Assembly (NCBI GenBank): GCA_965203215.1
Contig: CBDBBY010000001.1
Coordinates: forward strand, 2,480,001 to 2,544,000
Direction of reading: 5' to 3'
DNA: 64,000 bases
From: CBDBBY01 sp965203215
GTDB taxonomy: Bacteria; Pseudomonadota; Alphaproteobacteria; Rhodobacterales; Rhodobacteraceae
Both the position numbers and the translations under genes were made by a program. Under the pieces are notes generated by a model that saw only the letters and a list, made by a program, of their open reading frames with translations, was not told where the DNA came from and did not search any database. Positions 1 through 15,390 of this stretch are shown one piece after another; within the stretch, counting starts at the first letter, position 1, and each line of letters opens with the position of its first letter.

Positions 1-2406
<2,406 letters not shown>

Positions 2407-2446
2407 TTCAATTCTCCAATGGCTGTGCGACTGCGGTCCGGTCCGC

Positions 2447-6568
<4,122 letters not shown>

Positions 6569-6702
6569 GGGCGTTCATCCTCTGTCCAAAATCGCAGCGA
6601 GCCCCTGCCTGGCGGCAAGCGACATCGCGGTTTCGGTGAGCACTGAGTTCAATTCCTGCGGAACGCGCCACCGTTCCGCTCCCGAACTTCCGACCACGCC
6701 TT

Positions 6703-6770
6703 CCGCGACACCGCATTCGCAACGGTGTCGCGGGAGATGCGGCACGGCCGGAATCCGCCGGATCCCGGCC
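6703..6770 (-). promoter_or_regulatory. Two strong hairpins in the rplL-rpoB spacer (attenuator or RNA-processing site)
   Basis: The spacer between the rplL stop and the rpoB start contains two stem-loops read directly from the sequence. One is an 11-bp stem with a 3-base loop (arms 6746-6756 and 6760-6770, one G-T wobble); the other is a perfect 11-bp stem with a 9-base loop (arms 6703-6713 and 6723-6733). Neither is followed by a T run in the transcription direction, so a simple intrinsic terminator is unlikely. In enterobacteria the same spacer holds a partial terminator and an RNase III site that lower rpoBC expression relative to ribosomal protein genes; an equivalent role here is inference. 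Confidence 0.6.
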
Positions 6771-6792
6771 GCGCGTGCTTTTCGCTTCTCGA

Positions 6793-7176
6793 CTACTTGA
6801 CCTCGACTTCGGCTCCCACGCCTTCGAGCTTGCCTTTGATCTCCTCGGCCTCGTCTTTCGAGACGCCTTCCTTGATGGCTTTGCCGCCGGCCTCGACCAG
6901 CGCCTTCGCTTCCTTGAGGCCCAATCCGGTTATGCCTCGAACCTCCTTGATGACCGACACTTTCTGCTGCCCGACAGCGGTGAGAAGCACGTCGAACTCG
7001 GTCTTCTCTTCCGCCTTCTGCTCAGCTTCGCCGCCACCTGCCGGCCCTGCGACCATTACGGCTCCTCCGGCTGCAGGCTCAATGCCGTACTTGTCCTTGA
7101 GAACCGTCTTGAGCTCTTGGGCCTCGAGCAGCGTCAATCCGACGATCTCTTCGGCCAGTTTGTTAATATCCGCCAT
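6793..7176 (-). CDS. rplL: 50S ribosomal protein L7/L12
   Basis: Stalk protein of the large ribosomal subunit, 127 residues, present as dimers bound to L10 and needed to recruit translation GTPases. The N-terminal dimerisation helices are followed by an Ala/Gly/Pro hinge (about residues 35-50) and the conserved C-terminal domain, recognisable by KTEFDVLL and ITGLGLKEAKALVE. It lies 77 bases downstream of rplJ on the same strand. Start ATG at 7176, close behind AGGA. No abnormalities. Confidence 0.97.
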   Translation of the reverse strand: MADINKLAEEIVGLTLLEAQELKTVLKDKYGIEPAAGGAVMVAGPAGGGEAEQKAEEKTEFDVLLTAVGQQKVSVIKEVRGITGLGLKEAKALVEAGGKAIKEGVSKDEAEEIKGKLEGVGAEVEVK

Positions 7177-7253
7177 TCCTGTCTTTCCACTCCGGTTATG
7201 TGAACCGACGCTGCCGCAACTCGTCCGGCCCGCGCCTCACAAGCTGAATTCCG

Positions 7254-7766
7254 CTAGGCCGCCTTCTCTTCGATCGATCCGACGATCGATGCGATGTTCG
7301 CCGCAGGCGCTCCGACCGCTCCGGCAATGTTCGCCGCAGGCGCCGCCAAGCATCCGACAAGCGACGCGATCAGTTCGCTCCTGGACGGCATCGCGGCCAC
7401 AGCCTTGACGCCAGACTTGTCCAACACCCTGCCGTCCATCGCCCCGCCCAGAGGGACGAGATTCGGATTTGCCTTCGCATACTCGTCCGCGACCTTGGCG
7501 GCCGCGACGGGATCTTCGGAGAAAGCAAGAACGGTCATTCCATTCAAGATGTCCGACATTCCTTCATACCGGGTATTCTTGATGGCGATCTTGGCGAGCC
7601 TGTTTTTGGCGACGCGGACGAACCCTCCGGCTTCGCGCATGCGACCCCGGAAGTCCTGCATCTCAGCAACTGTGAGGCCGGCGTACCTCGCGACCACGAC
7701 GACGCCTGAGCTTTCGAAGATCCGGCCGAGTTCCTCGACGACTTGTTCTTTTCTGGCTCTATCCAC
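7254..7766 (-). CDS. rplJ: 50S ribosomal protein L10
   Basis: L10 anchors the L7/L12 stalk to 23S rRNA and usually autoregulates its operon. The frame is open further upstream, but GTG at 7766 is preferred: it gives VDRARKEQVVEELG, the typical alphaproteobacterial L10 beginning, and GGAG lies seven bases ahead. The product is 170 residues. VVVARYAGLTVAEM and the VAKNRLAKIA strand are characteristic. The C-terminus is Ala-rich and contains an approximate internal duplication (APAANIAGAVG then APAANIASIVG), normal for the L12-binding helix region in this class. Confidence 0.96.
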   Translation of the reverse strand: MDRARKEQVVEELGRIFESSGVVVVARYAGLTVAEMQDFRGRMREAGGFVRVAKNRLAKIAIKNTRYEGMSDILNGMTVLAFSEDPVAAAKVADEYAKANPNLVPLGGAMDGRVLDKSGVKAVAAMPSRSELIASLVGCLAAPAANIAGAVGAPAANIASIVGSIEEKAA

Positions 7767-8024
7767 AGATTTACTCCAGTCAAATGAGGGGCAACCCCTC
7801 GGGCTCCGTTGCACCGGGACGAATCCCGGCAGTTAGGTCCTCGATCCGGGGGCCGAACAGACTCGCATGGAGGATTTGCCTCCGATTGAACTCTTCATTT
7901 CCCGTCTAAGGCAGGATTTAGCCAGCCCGGCGCGACCGCCGGGCAACACCCGCCATCTTGGACAGCCGACGGGCCCGCAACCCGGCCCGCCGCATCCGTC
8001 CGCCGCGAACGGCGGACGGAATTC
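7767..8024 (-). promoter_or_regulatory. rplA-rplJ spacer, probable L10 operon leader
   Basis: A 258-base spacer separates rplA from rplJ, much longer than the other gaps in this operon. It contains a 9-bp GC hairpin (arms 7996-8004 and 8011-8019, 6-base loop) immediately after the rplA stop, and a second smaller GC hairpin around 7926-7943. In other bacteria this position carries the L10(L12)4-binding leader with a kink-turn and often its own promoter. The length, position and structure fit that role; no specific kink-turn was proved by eye. Confidence 0.5.
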
Positions 8025-8723
8025 CTATTCTCCCGCCGCCGACGCCAAATCCACCTCCACGCCCGGCCCCATGGTCGAACATAGAGAAATGGCCTTGACA
8101 TACTTGCCTTTCGCTCCGGAGGGCTTTGCGCGAATGACCGCGTCCAAAAACGCCCTAGCATTCTCGGAGAGCTTGTCCGCATCAAATTGGACCTTTCCGA
8201 TTCCCGCATGCACGATTCCGGCGCGCTCGACCCGGAACTGGACCTGGCCGCCTTTCGCGGCCCGGACGGCGGCGGCGACGTCCGGCGTCACGCTTCCGAC
8301 CCTGGGATTCGGCATGAGGTTCCGCGGCCCGAGTATCTTCCCAAGCCGCCCGACTAGGCCCATCATGTCGGGCGACGCGATGCAGCGGTCGAATTCGATC
8401 TTGCCGCTCTGGATCGTCGCCACCAGATCTTCGGCTCCGACAATATCCGCCCCGGCGTCGCGCGCCTCGTCGGCTTTCTCTCCCCGCGCGAACACGGCGA
8501 CCCGTATCGTCTTGCCGGTGCCGTTCGGAAGATCGACGGTCCCTCGGACCATCTGGTCGGCATGCCTCGGGTCCACGCCGAGGTTCATGGCGATCTCGAC
8601 GGTTTCCGAGAATTTCGCGGTCGCGTTCTTCTTTACGATCGCGACCGCGTCCTCGATCGAAACGCCCTGCTTTTCCGCGACCGCCTCGCGCGCGGCCCTG
8701 ATTCTCTTTCCGGCTTTGGCCAT
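8025..8723 (-). CDS. rplA: 50S ribosomal protein L1
   Basis: L1 forms the mobile stalk at the ribosomal E site and represses its own mRNA in many bacteria. The product is 232 residues, standard length. It begins MAKAGKRIRAAREAV and contains the L1 signature around NLMPNPRVGSVTPDV (about residues 128-142). The start is three bases after the rplK stop, implying translational coupling. The C-terminus ends normally, followed by a GC hairpin in the spacer to rplJ. Confidence 0.97.
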   Translation of the reverse strand: MAKAGKRIRAAREAVAEKQGVSIEDAVAIVKKNATAKFSETVEIAMNLGVDPRHADQMVRGTVDLPNGTGKTIRVAVFARGEKADEARDAGADIVGAEDLVATIQSGKIEFDRCIASPDMMGLVGRLGKILGPRNLMPNPRVGSVTPDVAAAVRAAKGGQVQFRVERAGIVHAGIGKVQFDADKLSENARAFLDAVIRAKPSGAKGKYVKAISLCSTMGPGVEVDLASAAGE

Positions 8724-8726
8724 CGC

Positions 8727-9155
8727 TCAATCCTTGATCTCTATCCCGAGGGACTTCGCCGATCCGAGCACGGTCTTCATCGCGGCCTGGATGTCGGTCG
8801 TGTTCAGATCCTGCATCTTGGCCGCGGCGATTTCACGCACCTGTTCAGTGGTCACATGGCCCACCGTCTCGCGTCCCGGGGTCTTCGATCCCGACGCCAA
8901 GTTCGCCGCCCGCTTGAGATAATGCGACGCCGGCGGCGTCTTGATCTCGATGGAGAACGACTTGTCCTGGAAATAAGTGACGATCGTCGGGCAGGGCATG
9001 CCCGGCTCCATCCCTTGGGTCTTGGCGTTGAAGGTCTTGCAAAACTCCATGATGTTGAGACCGCGCTGGCCGAGCGCGGGCCCGACGGGCGGAGCCGGCT
9101 TCGCTTGACCTGCTGGAACCTGAAGCTTCAGGGATCCGACTTGCTTTTTCGCCAT
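8727..9155 (-). CDS. rplK: 50S ribosomal protein L11
   Basis: L11 binds the GTPase-associated centre of 23S rRNA with the L10-L12 stalk. Product about 142 residues, starting MAKKQVGSLKLQVPAGQA and containing PPVGPALGQRGLNIMEFCK, the diagnostic N-terminal segment. Two ATG codons are adjacent (9158 and 9155). The second is seven bases from GGAG and restores the usual MAKK start, so it is preferred. It sits 46 bases after nusG and is followed almost at once by rplA. Confidence 0.97.
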   Translation of the reverse strand: MAKKQVGSLKLQVPAGQAKPAPPVGPALGQRGLNIMEFCKTFNAKTQGMEPGMPCPTIVTYFQDKSFSIEIKTPPASHYLKRAANLASGSKTPGRETVGHVTTEQVREIAAAKMQDLNTTDIQAAMKTVLGSAKSLGIEIKD

Positions 9156-9201
9156 CATGGCGCTCCTTGGCTGTCGGCGGCCCGGCCGCCGGTAATTCCG
9201 T

Positions 9202-9732
9202 TCAGCTCTGCTTCGAGACCTGCGAGTACTCGAGGTCGACCGGCGTCGCGCGGCCGAAGATCGAGACCGTGACCTTCAACCTCGCGCTTTCCTCGTCGAC
9301 TTCTTCAACAGTGCCGTTGAACCCCTCGAACGGGCCGTCGATGACGCTCACCAACTCGCCGATCTCGTACGAAATGAGAGATCTGGGCCGCCTCGCGCCT
9401 TCCTTGGTCTGGATGATCGCGTTGACTTCATCGTCCCGCATCGGCGTCGGCTTCCCCGGCGGCCCGAGGAATCCCGAGACCCGGTTGATCGAATTGATCA
9501 AATGGTAGCCCTTGTCCGTCATCTCCATTCTGACCAGCACGTAACCGGGCATATAGCGGCGCTCCGTCGAAACCTGCTTGCCGCGCCGGATTTCGATATA
9601 CTCCTGCGTCGGAACAAGCACCTGCTCGATTTCGTCGCGGAGCCCGTGCTGGTCGACGGCATTGTTGATTTGCTCCGACACGCGCTTTTCGAAGTTCGAT
9701 CTGACGCTTATCGAATACCACCGTTTAGCCAT
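9202..9732 (-). CDS. nusG: Transcription termination/antitermination protein NusG
   Basis: NusG binds elongating RNA polymerase and links it to Rho or to the ribosome. The 176-residue product has the N-terminal NGN domain (MAKRWYSISVRSNFEKRV, YMPGYVLVRMEM) and a C-terminal KOW domain (GELVSVIDGPFEGFNGTVEE). It lies between secE and rplK in the conserved order. The gap of 251 bases to secE is longer than usual and contains no recognised gene, so nusG may also have its own promoter. Confidence 0.97.
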   Translation of the reverse strand: MAKRWYSISVRSNFEKRVSEQINNAVDQHGLRDEIEQVLVPTQEYIEIRRGKQVSTERRYMPGYVLVRMEMTDKGYHLINSINRVSGFLGPPGKPTPMRDDEVNAIIQTKEGARRPRSLISYEIGELVSVIDGPFEGFNGTVEEVDEESARLKVTVSIFGRATPVDLEYSQVSKQS

Positions 9733-9983
9733 GCTGACAGTCCGCCCCGCAAGTCGGCGACGCCGATCAGGGGCCGCGCAACGCCATCCAACCAGGAAAA
9801 TGTTTCGACAGTGTTACAAATAGAAAAAGAACGCGCCTGCCGCGCGCCCGAATCAAGACTGCGGTTCTTACACTGTTTCATGGAAATCCGCAAGCCCGAA
9901 AAGCGACAAATCACATCACGCGCCCGTGACCCAACTCGGGCGCGATGGATTACGATGCTGTTCGCCGGGCTGCCCGGCGCATT

Positions 9984-10178
9984 TCAGAACAAGCCAAGCA
10001 CTCCGGTAAGACCCAGCCTGATGACTTGATCCACGAGGAAGAAGAACACGGAAGCGATCGCGGACAAAAGAAAGACCATGCCTGTCGTGATCAGCAGCTC
10101 CCGCCTCGTCGGCCATTCGACCTTCGAGACTTCGCTCCTGACCTCCTGCATGAACCTGAACGGCGTAATCTTCGACAT
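9984..10178 (-). CDS. secE: Preprotein translocase subunit SecE
   Basis: Small single-span SecE of the SecYEG channel. The frame is open well upstream, but ATG at 10178 gives a 64-residue protein (MSKITPFRFMQEVRSEVSKV) of the normal alphaproteobacterial size, with AGGG ahead. The conserved VEWPTRRELL motif precedes one hydrophobic helix (about residues 30-52), as in minimal SecE. It heads the secE-nusG-ribosomal operon. The tRNA-Trp gene often found just upstream in relatives is not here but at 22.3 kb. Confidence 0.92.
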   Translation of the reverse strand: MSKITPFRFMQEVRSEVSKVEWPTRRELLITTGMVFLLSAIASVFFFLVDQVIRLGLTGVLGLF

Positions 10179-10360
10179 CCGGTGCAACCCTGAACTTCTT
10201 GAGACTGGAGAGATAGTCGAACGGAAGGCGAATTGCAATGAGGCGGCCGCGAAATCCGGATTCTTCCATTCAATCCGCTCGGGTCGACCTGAAAACCGTC
10301 CAAGCGTCGCTCGCGGGAAAATCGCGGCCGCAATCGTCGCGGCAGAGCTAGCGACGCGTC

Positions 10361-10903
10361 TCAACTTGCGCAGCTGTAAGGATAATCGAATTTGTCCAGC
10401 GCAATCTTGTAGGCATGCAGCGAAGAACTCCCAAAACAGCAAAAGGTCGCGCTTTCAAACGATCCATGCGCGTTCAATTCGTCGACGACGGTTCGCACCG
10501 CGATTTCCGCCGCAAACTCTTGCGGAAACCGGTATGCGCCTGTCGATATGGCGGGAAACGCGATAGTCTCGGCCTTGCAGGCGGCGGCCAATCGCATCGA
10601 CTCCCGATAGCAGCTTGCCAGAAGGCGGCGTTCATTCATTTCTCCGCCTTGCCAAACCGGCCCGACGGTATGGACCAAAAGTTTAGCCGGCAGGCCGTAG
10701 CCTCCGGTAACGCGCGCTTGTCCTGTCGGGCACCCGCCAAGCTTTTTGCAATATGCCAGGAGTTCCGGTCCCGCTTTGAGATGAATCGCAGCATCCACGC
10801 CTCCGCCGCCAAGCAACGACTCGTGCGCAGCGTTTACAATGACGTCGACCTTGAGTTCCGTGATGTCGCCGTCGACAAGCTCAATTTTGCCCGATTTTCG
10901 CAT
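10361..10903 (-). CDS. Macrodomain protein (O-acetyl-ADP-ribose deacetylase type)
   Basis: A 180-residue stand-alone macrodomain, the YmdB/MacroD size. Ligand-binding motifs are visible: IELVDGDIT (adenine side), VNAAHESLLGGGGVDAAIH (catalytic Asn and Gly loop, about residues 27-45) and AFPAISTGAYRFP (distal ribose/phosphate loop). Such enzymes hydrolyse O-acetyl-ADP-ribose and remove mono-ADP-ribose from proteins in the cytoplasm. It is upstream of secE on the same strand with a 182-base gap, so it is probably a separate unit. A distinct ADP-ribosylglycohydrolase lies at 59.1 kb. Confidence 0.9.
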   Translation of the reverse strand: MRKSGKIELVDGDITELKVDVIVNAAHESLLGGGGVDAAIHLKAGPELLAYCKKLGGCPTGQARVTGGYGLPAKLLVHTVGPVWQGGEMNERRLLASCYRESMRLAAACKAETIAFPAISTGAYRFPQEFAAEIAVRTVVDELNAHGSFESATFCCFGSSSLHAYKIALDKFDYPYSCAS

Positions 10904-11050
10904 CTCAGCCCCAATAGACTACGCTTTGACCAAATGATGGTTGGGCATATGCCGGTTCCAGTCAAGATCGTTCTCTCTCGCAACATTCGTCAAGCAAAAA
11001 TCGCAGCATGGCAACGCCCGGCCTGAAAGCATTCGGAATACCGTTGCGGA

Positions 11051-11297
11051 CCTATCAGTATGACACACCCGACTCTGCGTTCCGCCCTTTGGCGGCCTGC
11101 CGCCGGGCGGCCGAAAGCTCCGCCGAACCCGACAATCCGCGGTCGAAGCGCCGGATTCCAGAGGTCGAATCGGCGACCGCTCCTCGGAATCCCTAAGTTC
11201 CGGGTTGCGTGGACGATCCTCGTGCCGCGGATGCAACGAAACCGAACCATAAGGGCACACGGAATGATCACCGAATCAAGCGCGGGAAATTGATAGG
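11051..11297. mobile_element. Miniature inverted-repeat element, copy A (247 bp)
   Basis: The segment begins CCTATCA and ends TGATAGG. A second copy of similar length and high similarity lies in opposite orientation at 42495-42749. Flanking heptamers TTGCGGA (11044-11050) and TAGCGGA (11298-11304) match at six of seven bases, as expected for an ageing target duplication. No convincing ORF lies inside. The remaining parts of the 10904-11390 gap show nothing else recognisable. It is interpreted as a non-autonomous transposable element of unknown family. Confidence 0.75.
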
Positions 11298-11390
11298 TAG
11301 CGGACGCCCCTCGCAGCGAAGCGCAATATAGGGCATAGCCATTTCGGATTCGGCAGCTTGCGGCCGCGACGCTTGGATCCTTTCGCAATG

Positions 11391-11879
11391 ATGGGCGAAT
11401 CCAAAAAACGGAACCGGGAAATCGGACGACCTCATTCAATTTCGAATCATCGCTCCGACTGCAAGGACTTTGACGCTCGGGCATTCCGCGATGTCCTCGG
11501 GACTTTTCCGACGGGCGTATGCGTTCTGACAGCGCGAACATTGCCGGCCGAAGATCTGGATTTTAAAATCAGTTCGTTCAATTCCATTTCGCCCGACCTT
11601 CCTCTTGTGCTGTTCAGCATCAGCAGAACTGCGCACAGCTTGCCCAAGTGGGAAAAGTGCGAAGGTTTCGCGATCAGCGTCCTGATCCGGAACCAAGCTC
11701 ATCTTTCAAGGAAGTTCGCAGCTGCTTTGAGCGATAAATGGAAAGACGCCCAGTTCTATCGGGGATTGGAAGGCGCGCCGATTCTTGCGGATGTGGCCGC
11801 TTCTTTGCAATGCCGTCCATTCGCGCGGCACGACGGCGGCGCAAGTTGTTCAAAGTCCCGGCGCGCGAATCCGGCTTGA
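11391..11879 (+). pseudogene. Flavin reductase domain protein, truncated
   Basis: About 160 residues matching the N-terminal two thirds of the flavin reductase (HpaC/DIM6-like FMN-binding split barrel) family: ARAFRDVLGTFPTGVCVLTA, SSFNSISPDLPLVLFSI, GFAISVL and SRKFA are typical, as is ARHDGG near the end. The family normally continues from HDGG into a strand such as HVIFVG. Here the frame runs into an unrelated tail (ASCSKSRRANPA) and stops, and no neighbouring frame restores the missing strands. This suggests a deletion or frameshift near base 11835. The intact relatives reduce FMN/FAD for partner monooxygenases; activity here is doubtful. Confidence 0.7.
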
Positions 11880-12091
11880 TTCGGAAAAGAGTGCCGATAC
11901 GGGATATCCGAGCAAAACGCGCATGGTTGCTCCGCTGCCGGAATTGGGGCCGATTGGCGACCTCCGGCGCGAGTGCCGATACGGTTCAAGCCGCCGGGAG
12001 CGTGACGTGTTGATCGCGCGTCGAAACTTGAATAGCGCGAAACCTTTGTCTAGTTTGCGGCACAATCAATTCCTGATGATAGAAATTAACC

Positions 12092-13441
12092 ATGAAAATC
12101 TCGGAACATATCATCCGCGGCGGATTGATCGGGGATGCTGATCCTGATTACGGCTACATTCCGGGTTTCGGCAACACCCACTCCACGCAGGCGGAATCCG
12201 GCGCGCTTCCGATCGGTCGCAATTCGCCCCAAAGGCACCCTCTTGGACTTTACGCCGAGCAGCTCTCCGGGACTGCTTTTACCGCCCCGAGATCGGAGAA
12301 CAAACGATCCTGGCTTTACCGGATTCTGCCATCGGTAAAGCACTGCCGGAATTTCGAAGAAATTGATCGAGGAAACATCCGCACCGCGCCGTGCAATGAG
12401 AGCAACTTGCCTGCAATGCAGCTTCGCTGGCGCCCCATGCCGGTTCCGGAAGGCGAAAGATGTGATTTCGTGGATGGTCTGGCTACGATCACCACCTGCG
12501 GCGACGCATCCGTCCAAGCAGGGATGGCAAGTCACGTCTACACCGCCAATGCATCGATGGAGCGGAAGGTTTTCATCAACTGCGATGGTGAAATGCTCAT
12601 CATACCGGAGTCGAACAGCATCAAGGCGGTTACCGAGTTCGGCATAATCAATGCGGAGCCCGGTGAAATCGCCGTCATTCCAAAAGGAGTTCGTTTCCGC
12701 GTTGAACTCGTCGATGGCCCCGTCCGCGGCTACATATGCGAAAACTACGGCATGATTTTCACCCTCCCGGAACGCGGACCAATAGGTGCGAACTGCCTCG
12801 CAAACGCTCGCGATTTTCTTTATCCGGCGGCAGCTTACGAGGACATCGAGGCCGAGCATGAACTTTACTTGAAGTCGCAAGGGCGCCTTTTCAAAACAAC
12901 GCTTCCGCACTCCCCGCTCGATGTGGTTGCCTGGCACGGCAATTATGCCCCTTACAAGTATGATCTGCGGCGTTTCTCGCCGGTCGGCGCAATTTTGTTC
13001 GATCATCCGGATCCTTCAATCTTCACTGTGCTGACGTCCGCCTCCGAAACACCCGGAACAGCGAACGTCGACTTCGTGATCTTTCCCGACCGCTGGCTCG
13101 TGATGGAGGACAGCTTCCGTCCGCCTTGGTACCACATGAACGTCATGTCGGAATTCATGGGACTGATCTACGGCGTCTACGATGCGAAACCAGACGGCTT
13201 CAAACCCGGAGGCATGAGCCTTCACAATGCGCTTGTCGCGCATGGACCGGATACCGAGGCTTTCAATGCAGCATCGACGAAGATCCTGGAACCCGAGAAG
13301 CTGTCCGGCACGATGGCGTTCATGTTTGAAACGCGATACCCGCAGAATCCTACGGGCTACGCCTCCGACCTCGACTTGATCGATATGAAATATCCCGACG
13401 TTTGGGATGGGCTTCAGCGGAATTTTCGGCGTCCGGAATAA
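12092..13441 (+). CDS. hmgA: Homogentisate 1,2-dioxygenase
   Basis: Opens the ring of homogentisate to maleylacetoacetate, the central step of tyrosine/phenylalanine breakdown. The 449-residue length is standard. Diagnostic segments: GYIPGFGNTHSTQAESGALP at the N-terminus, and the Fe(II) ligands in PPWYHMNVMSEFMGLIYG (His and Glu) and ALVAHGPD (His) in the C-terminal half. hmgB/hmgC homologues are not adjacent. Upstream is the truncated flavin reductase. Start ATG at 12092. Confidence 0.97.
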   Translation: MKISEHIIRGGLIGDADPDYGYIPGFGNTHSTQAESGALPIGRNSPQRHPLGLYAEQLSGTAFTAPRSENKRSWLYRILPSVKHCRNFEEIDRGNIRTAPCNESNLPAMQLRWRPMPVPEGERCDFVDGLATITTCGDASVQAGMASHVYTANASMERKVFINCDGEMLIIPESNSIKAVTEFGIINAEPGEIAVIPKGVRFRVELVDGPVRGYICENYGMIFTLPERGPIGANCLANARDFLYPAAAYEDIEAEHELYLKSQGRLFKTTLPHSPLDVVAWHGNYAPYKYDLRRFSPVGAILFDHPDPSIFTVLTSASETPGTANVDFVIFPDRWLVMEDSFRPPWYHMNVMSEFMGLIYGVYDAKPDGFKPGGMSLHNALVAHGPDTEAFNAASTKILEPEKLSGTMAFMFETRYPQNPTGYASDLDLIDMKYPDVWDGLQRNFRRPE

Positions 13442-13890
13442 GATCGGCTTTGACTGACGTTCAAGTCGATATCTTGGAAAGCAATGTTGAAAGCTGAACG
13501 GCGAACCAAAGCCCGGCAATTCGTTGGGAACGATTCTTGAGCGCTCGACACCCGCCGCGCTTGTGCCAACTGCGGCGATTTGAATTGTCGTCTCAATTTC
13601 TCACTTCGTTTGCGTCGGCGCCGTCAGCGTCTGAACGGATTGTCGAGAATGACCGCAAAAACGGCCGCTTTTCACTGGAATATCGTGAACATTGGTTGCG
13701 CCGCGCAACCTGCCCGGCGATCACCGACGCAGAATTAGGCTCAAGGCAACACGAACAAAGGTCAATGGAAGCAAAGATGACCGAACTCGCTATGCGCCGG
13801 ACGCCAATCAATCGCGTTTGCTTTCATTAACTGTTTCCGCCGCATTCGGCGGATTACTCTTTCTACTCACGAAAAGCAGGATCTGAATCC
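13442..13890. other. Intergenic, no gene recognised
   Basis: 449 bases between hmgA and the agmatinase-type gene. A 97-codon plus-strand ORF is open here, but its composition (Arg/Ser-rich, no recognisable motif) does not look like a conserved protein. No strong hairpin with a T run was seen. It presumably holds the promoter of the downstream gene. Confidence 0.5.
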
Positions 13891-14841
13891 ATGAAGCTCA
13901 ACCAACCCCTTAGCGCAAACGATATGCCGCGCGCCGGCGGGATTGCGTCAATGATGCGCTTGCCGCAGCACGACACCGCAGAAGGGCTCAATGCCTGTTT
14001 TATCGGCGTCCCAATCGACATCGGGGCATCAAACCGGGCGGGCACGCGGTTCGGTCCGCGCGCGATCCGCACTGAGAGCTGCCTTTTGCGCCCTTACAAT
14101 ATTTCGACCGGCGCCGCGCCGTTTGACAGCATTCAGGTCGGCGATGTCGGGGACGTGGCGATCAACACGTTCAACTTGCGGGACGCCGCGCGGCGGATCA
14201 AGGAGGCATTTGATGAGCTATTGCTGCACCCGGTGCGGCCAATCACTCTGGGCGGCGATCATTTCATAACCTATCCGATCCTCCAGGCAGTTGCCAAGAA
14301 GCACGGGCCCGTAGCACTCGTTCATGTCGACGCGCATGCCGATATCACCGACGAAATGTTCGGTGAGAAAATTACCCACGGAACTCCGTTTCGCCGAGCG
14401 TTCGATGACGGGCTGATCCGGCCCGAACTGACTTTTCAGATCGGGCTGCGCGGAACCGGCTACAGTCCGGACGATTTCAACTGGTCCCGCAATCAAGGTT
14501 TCACCGTTATTCCCGCCGCCGAACTATGGGGCCGCCACTTGACCCCCATCATCGACGAAATTCGCGCCAAGATCGGCGATGCGCCGACCTATATCAGTTT
14601 CGATATCGACTCCCTGAGTCCGGCATTCGCGCCGGGAACGGGAACGCCGGAAATCGGTGGTTTGACCGATTGGCAGGCGTTGCAGCTAATACGGGGATGC
14701 CGAGGGATTGATATCGTCGGCTGCGATGTCGTGGAAGTTTCTCCGCCTTACGACCCGTCCGGCAACACCGCACTAGTTGGAGCGAATATCGCGTTCGAGT
14801 TGCTTTGCGTATTGCCGGGCGTTTCCTACCATGAGAGTTAA
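13891..14841 (+). CDS. Agmatinase/guanidino-acid ureohydrolase family protein
   Basis: Manganese-dependent hydrolase of the arginase/agmatinase superfamily, 316 residues. Metal ligands are all present: LGGDHF, HVDAHADITD and SFDIDSLSPAFAPGTGTPE. Family members cleave agmatine to putrescine plus urea, or guanidinobutyrate, guanidinopropionate or guanidine. The N-terminal IDIGASNRAGTRFGPRAIR is typical of agmatinase/guanidinobutyrase. No polyamine or arginine gene is nearby, so the exact substrate cannot be set. It stands alone on the plus strand. Confidence 0.88.
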   Translation: MKLNQPLSANDMPRAGGIASMMRLPQHDTAEGLNACFIGVPIDIGASNRAGTRFGPRAIRTESCLLRPYNISTGAAPFDSIQVGDVGDVAINTFNLRDAARRIKEAFDELLLHPVRPITLGGDHFITYPILQAVAKKHGPVALVHVDAHADITDEMFGEKITHGTPFRRAFDDGLIRPELTFQIGLRGTGYSPDDFNWSRNQGFTVIPAAELWGRHLTPIIDEIRAKIGDAPTYISFDIDSLSPAFAPGTGTPEIGGLTDWQALQLIRGCRGIDIVGCDVVEVSPPYDPSGNTALVGANIAFELLCVLPGVSYHES

Positions 14842-15390
14842 TGCAGCCAATCGATGGCAATCGAAGCTTACGCCTGGCGGCACCAGCCGCATCGATCTGG
14901 TGAATGTGAGCGTTTTCAAGGATCTACCGCATTGGCAACCGCCACGCTTTTTGCGGGAAAGCAAAACACTCCAAGACTGAAACAAGGAGCAACGGGCGGC
15001 TGGGCTCGCAGGGGGAGCCTTTCTTTGCTCAGGATCAGAACCGCCACGAGGGAGGCGGCGGGCCCAATCAGATCGGCCGCTCCCTTCCTCGCGGCAGAAG
15101 GCATTCGATCTCCCGGACATCAATCTGGCGAACATGTTCCCGGAAGCTGGCAGGCATGATTCCACGAAGTGCGTTGCTGACAAGAAAAATTGTGTTTTTT
15201 GCGCCGTGAAGTTCAGACTAACCGCTTCCACGCCACCGCCGACGGTCAGAAAGGGTGCCTGTTTTCCGCCGCATCTTTGCGCAAGTCGAAGGCAATAAGC
15301 AACCTTCAATGCGGCAACGACCGTGCACGCGCAATGGATGCACAGCGGCTGTACCCGCAAGGCGATTTCGCGGATGGCAACGACTTTTTG
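14842..15390. other. Intergenic, possible decayed gene on minus strand
   Basis: 549 bases without an intact gene. On the minus strand around 15060-15190 a short stretch reads AKNTIFLVSNALRGIMPASF in one frame before a stop, with coding-looking pieces in the other two frames. This resembles a frameshifted remnant, perhaps of a PLP fold-type IV aminotransferase, but identity is weak. No RNA gene was recognised. Confidence 0.3.

Noticed and set aside
12086..13006. A 306-codon ORF antisense to hmgA
   Set aside because: Shadow of a strongly conserved dioxygenase gene.
14842..15390. Decayed aminotransferase-like gene
   Set aside because: Only one stretch (about 20 residues) looks conserved, and the assignment by eye is too weak for a pseudogene call.
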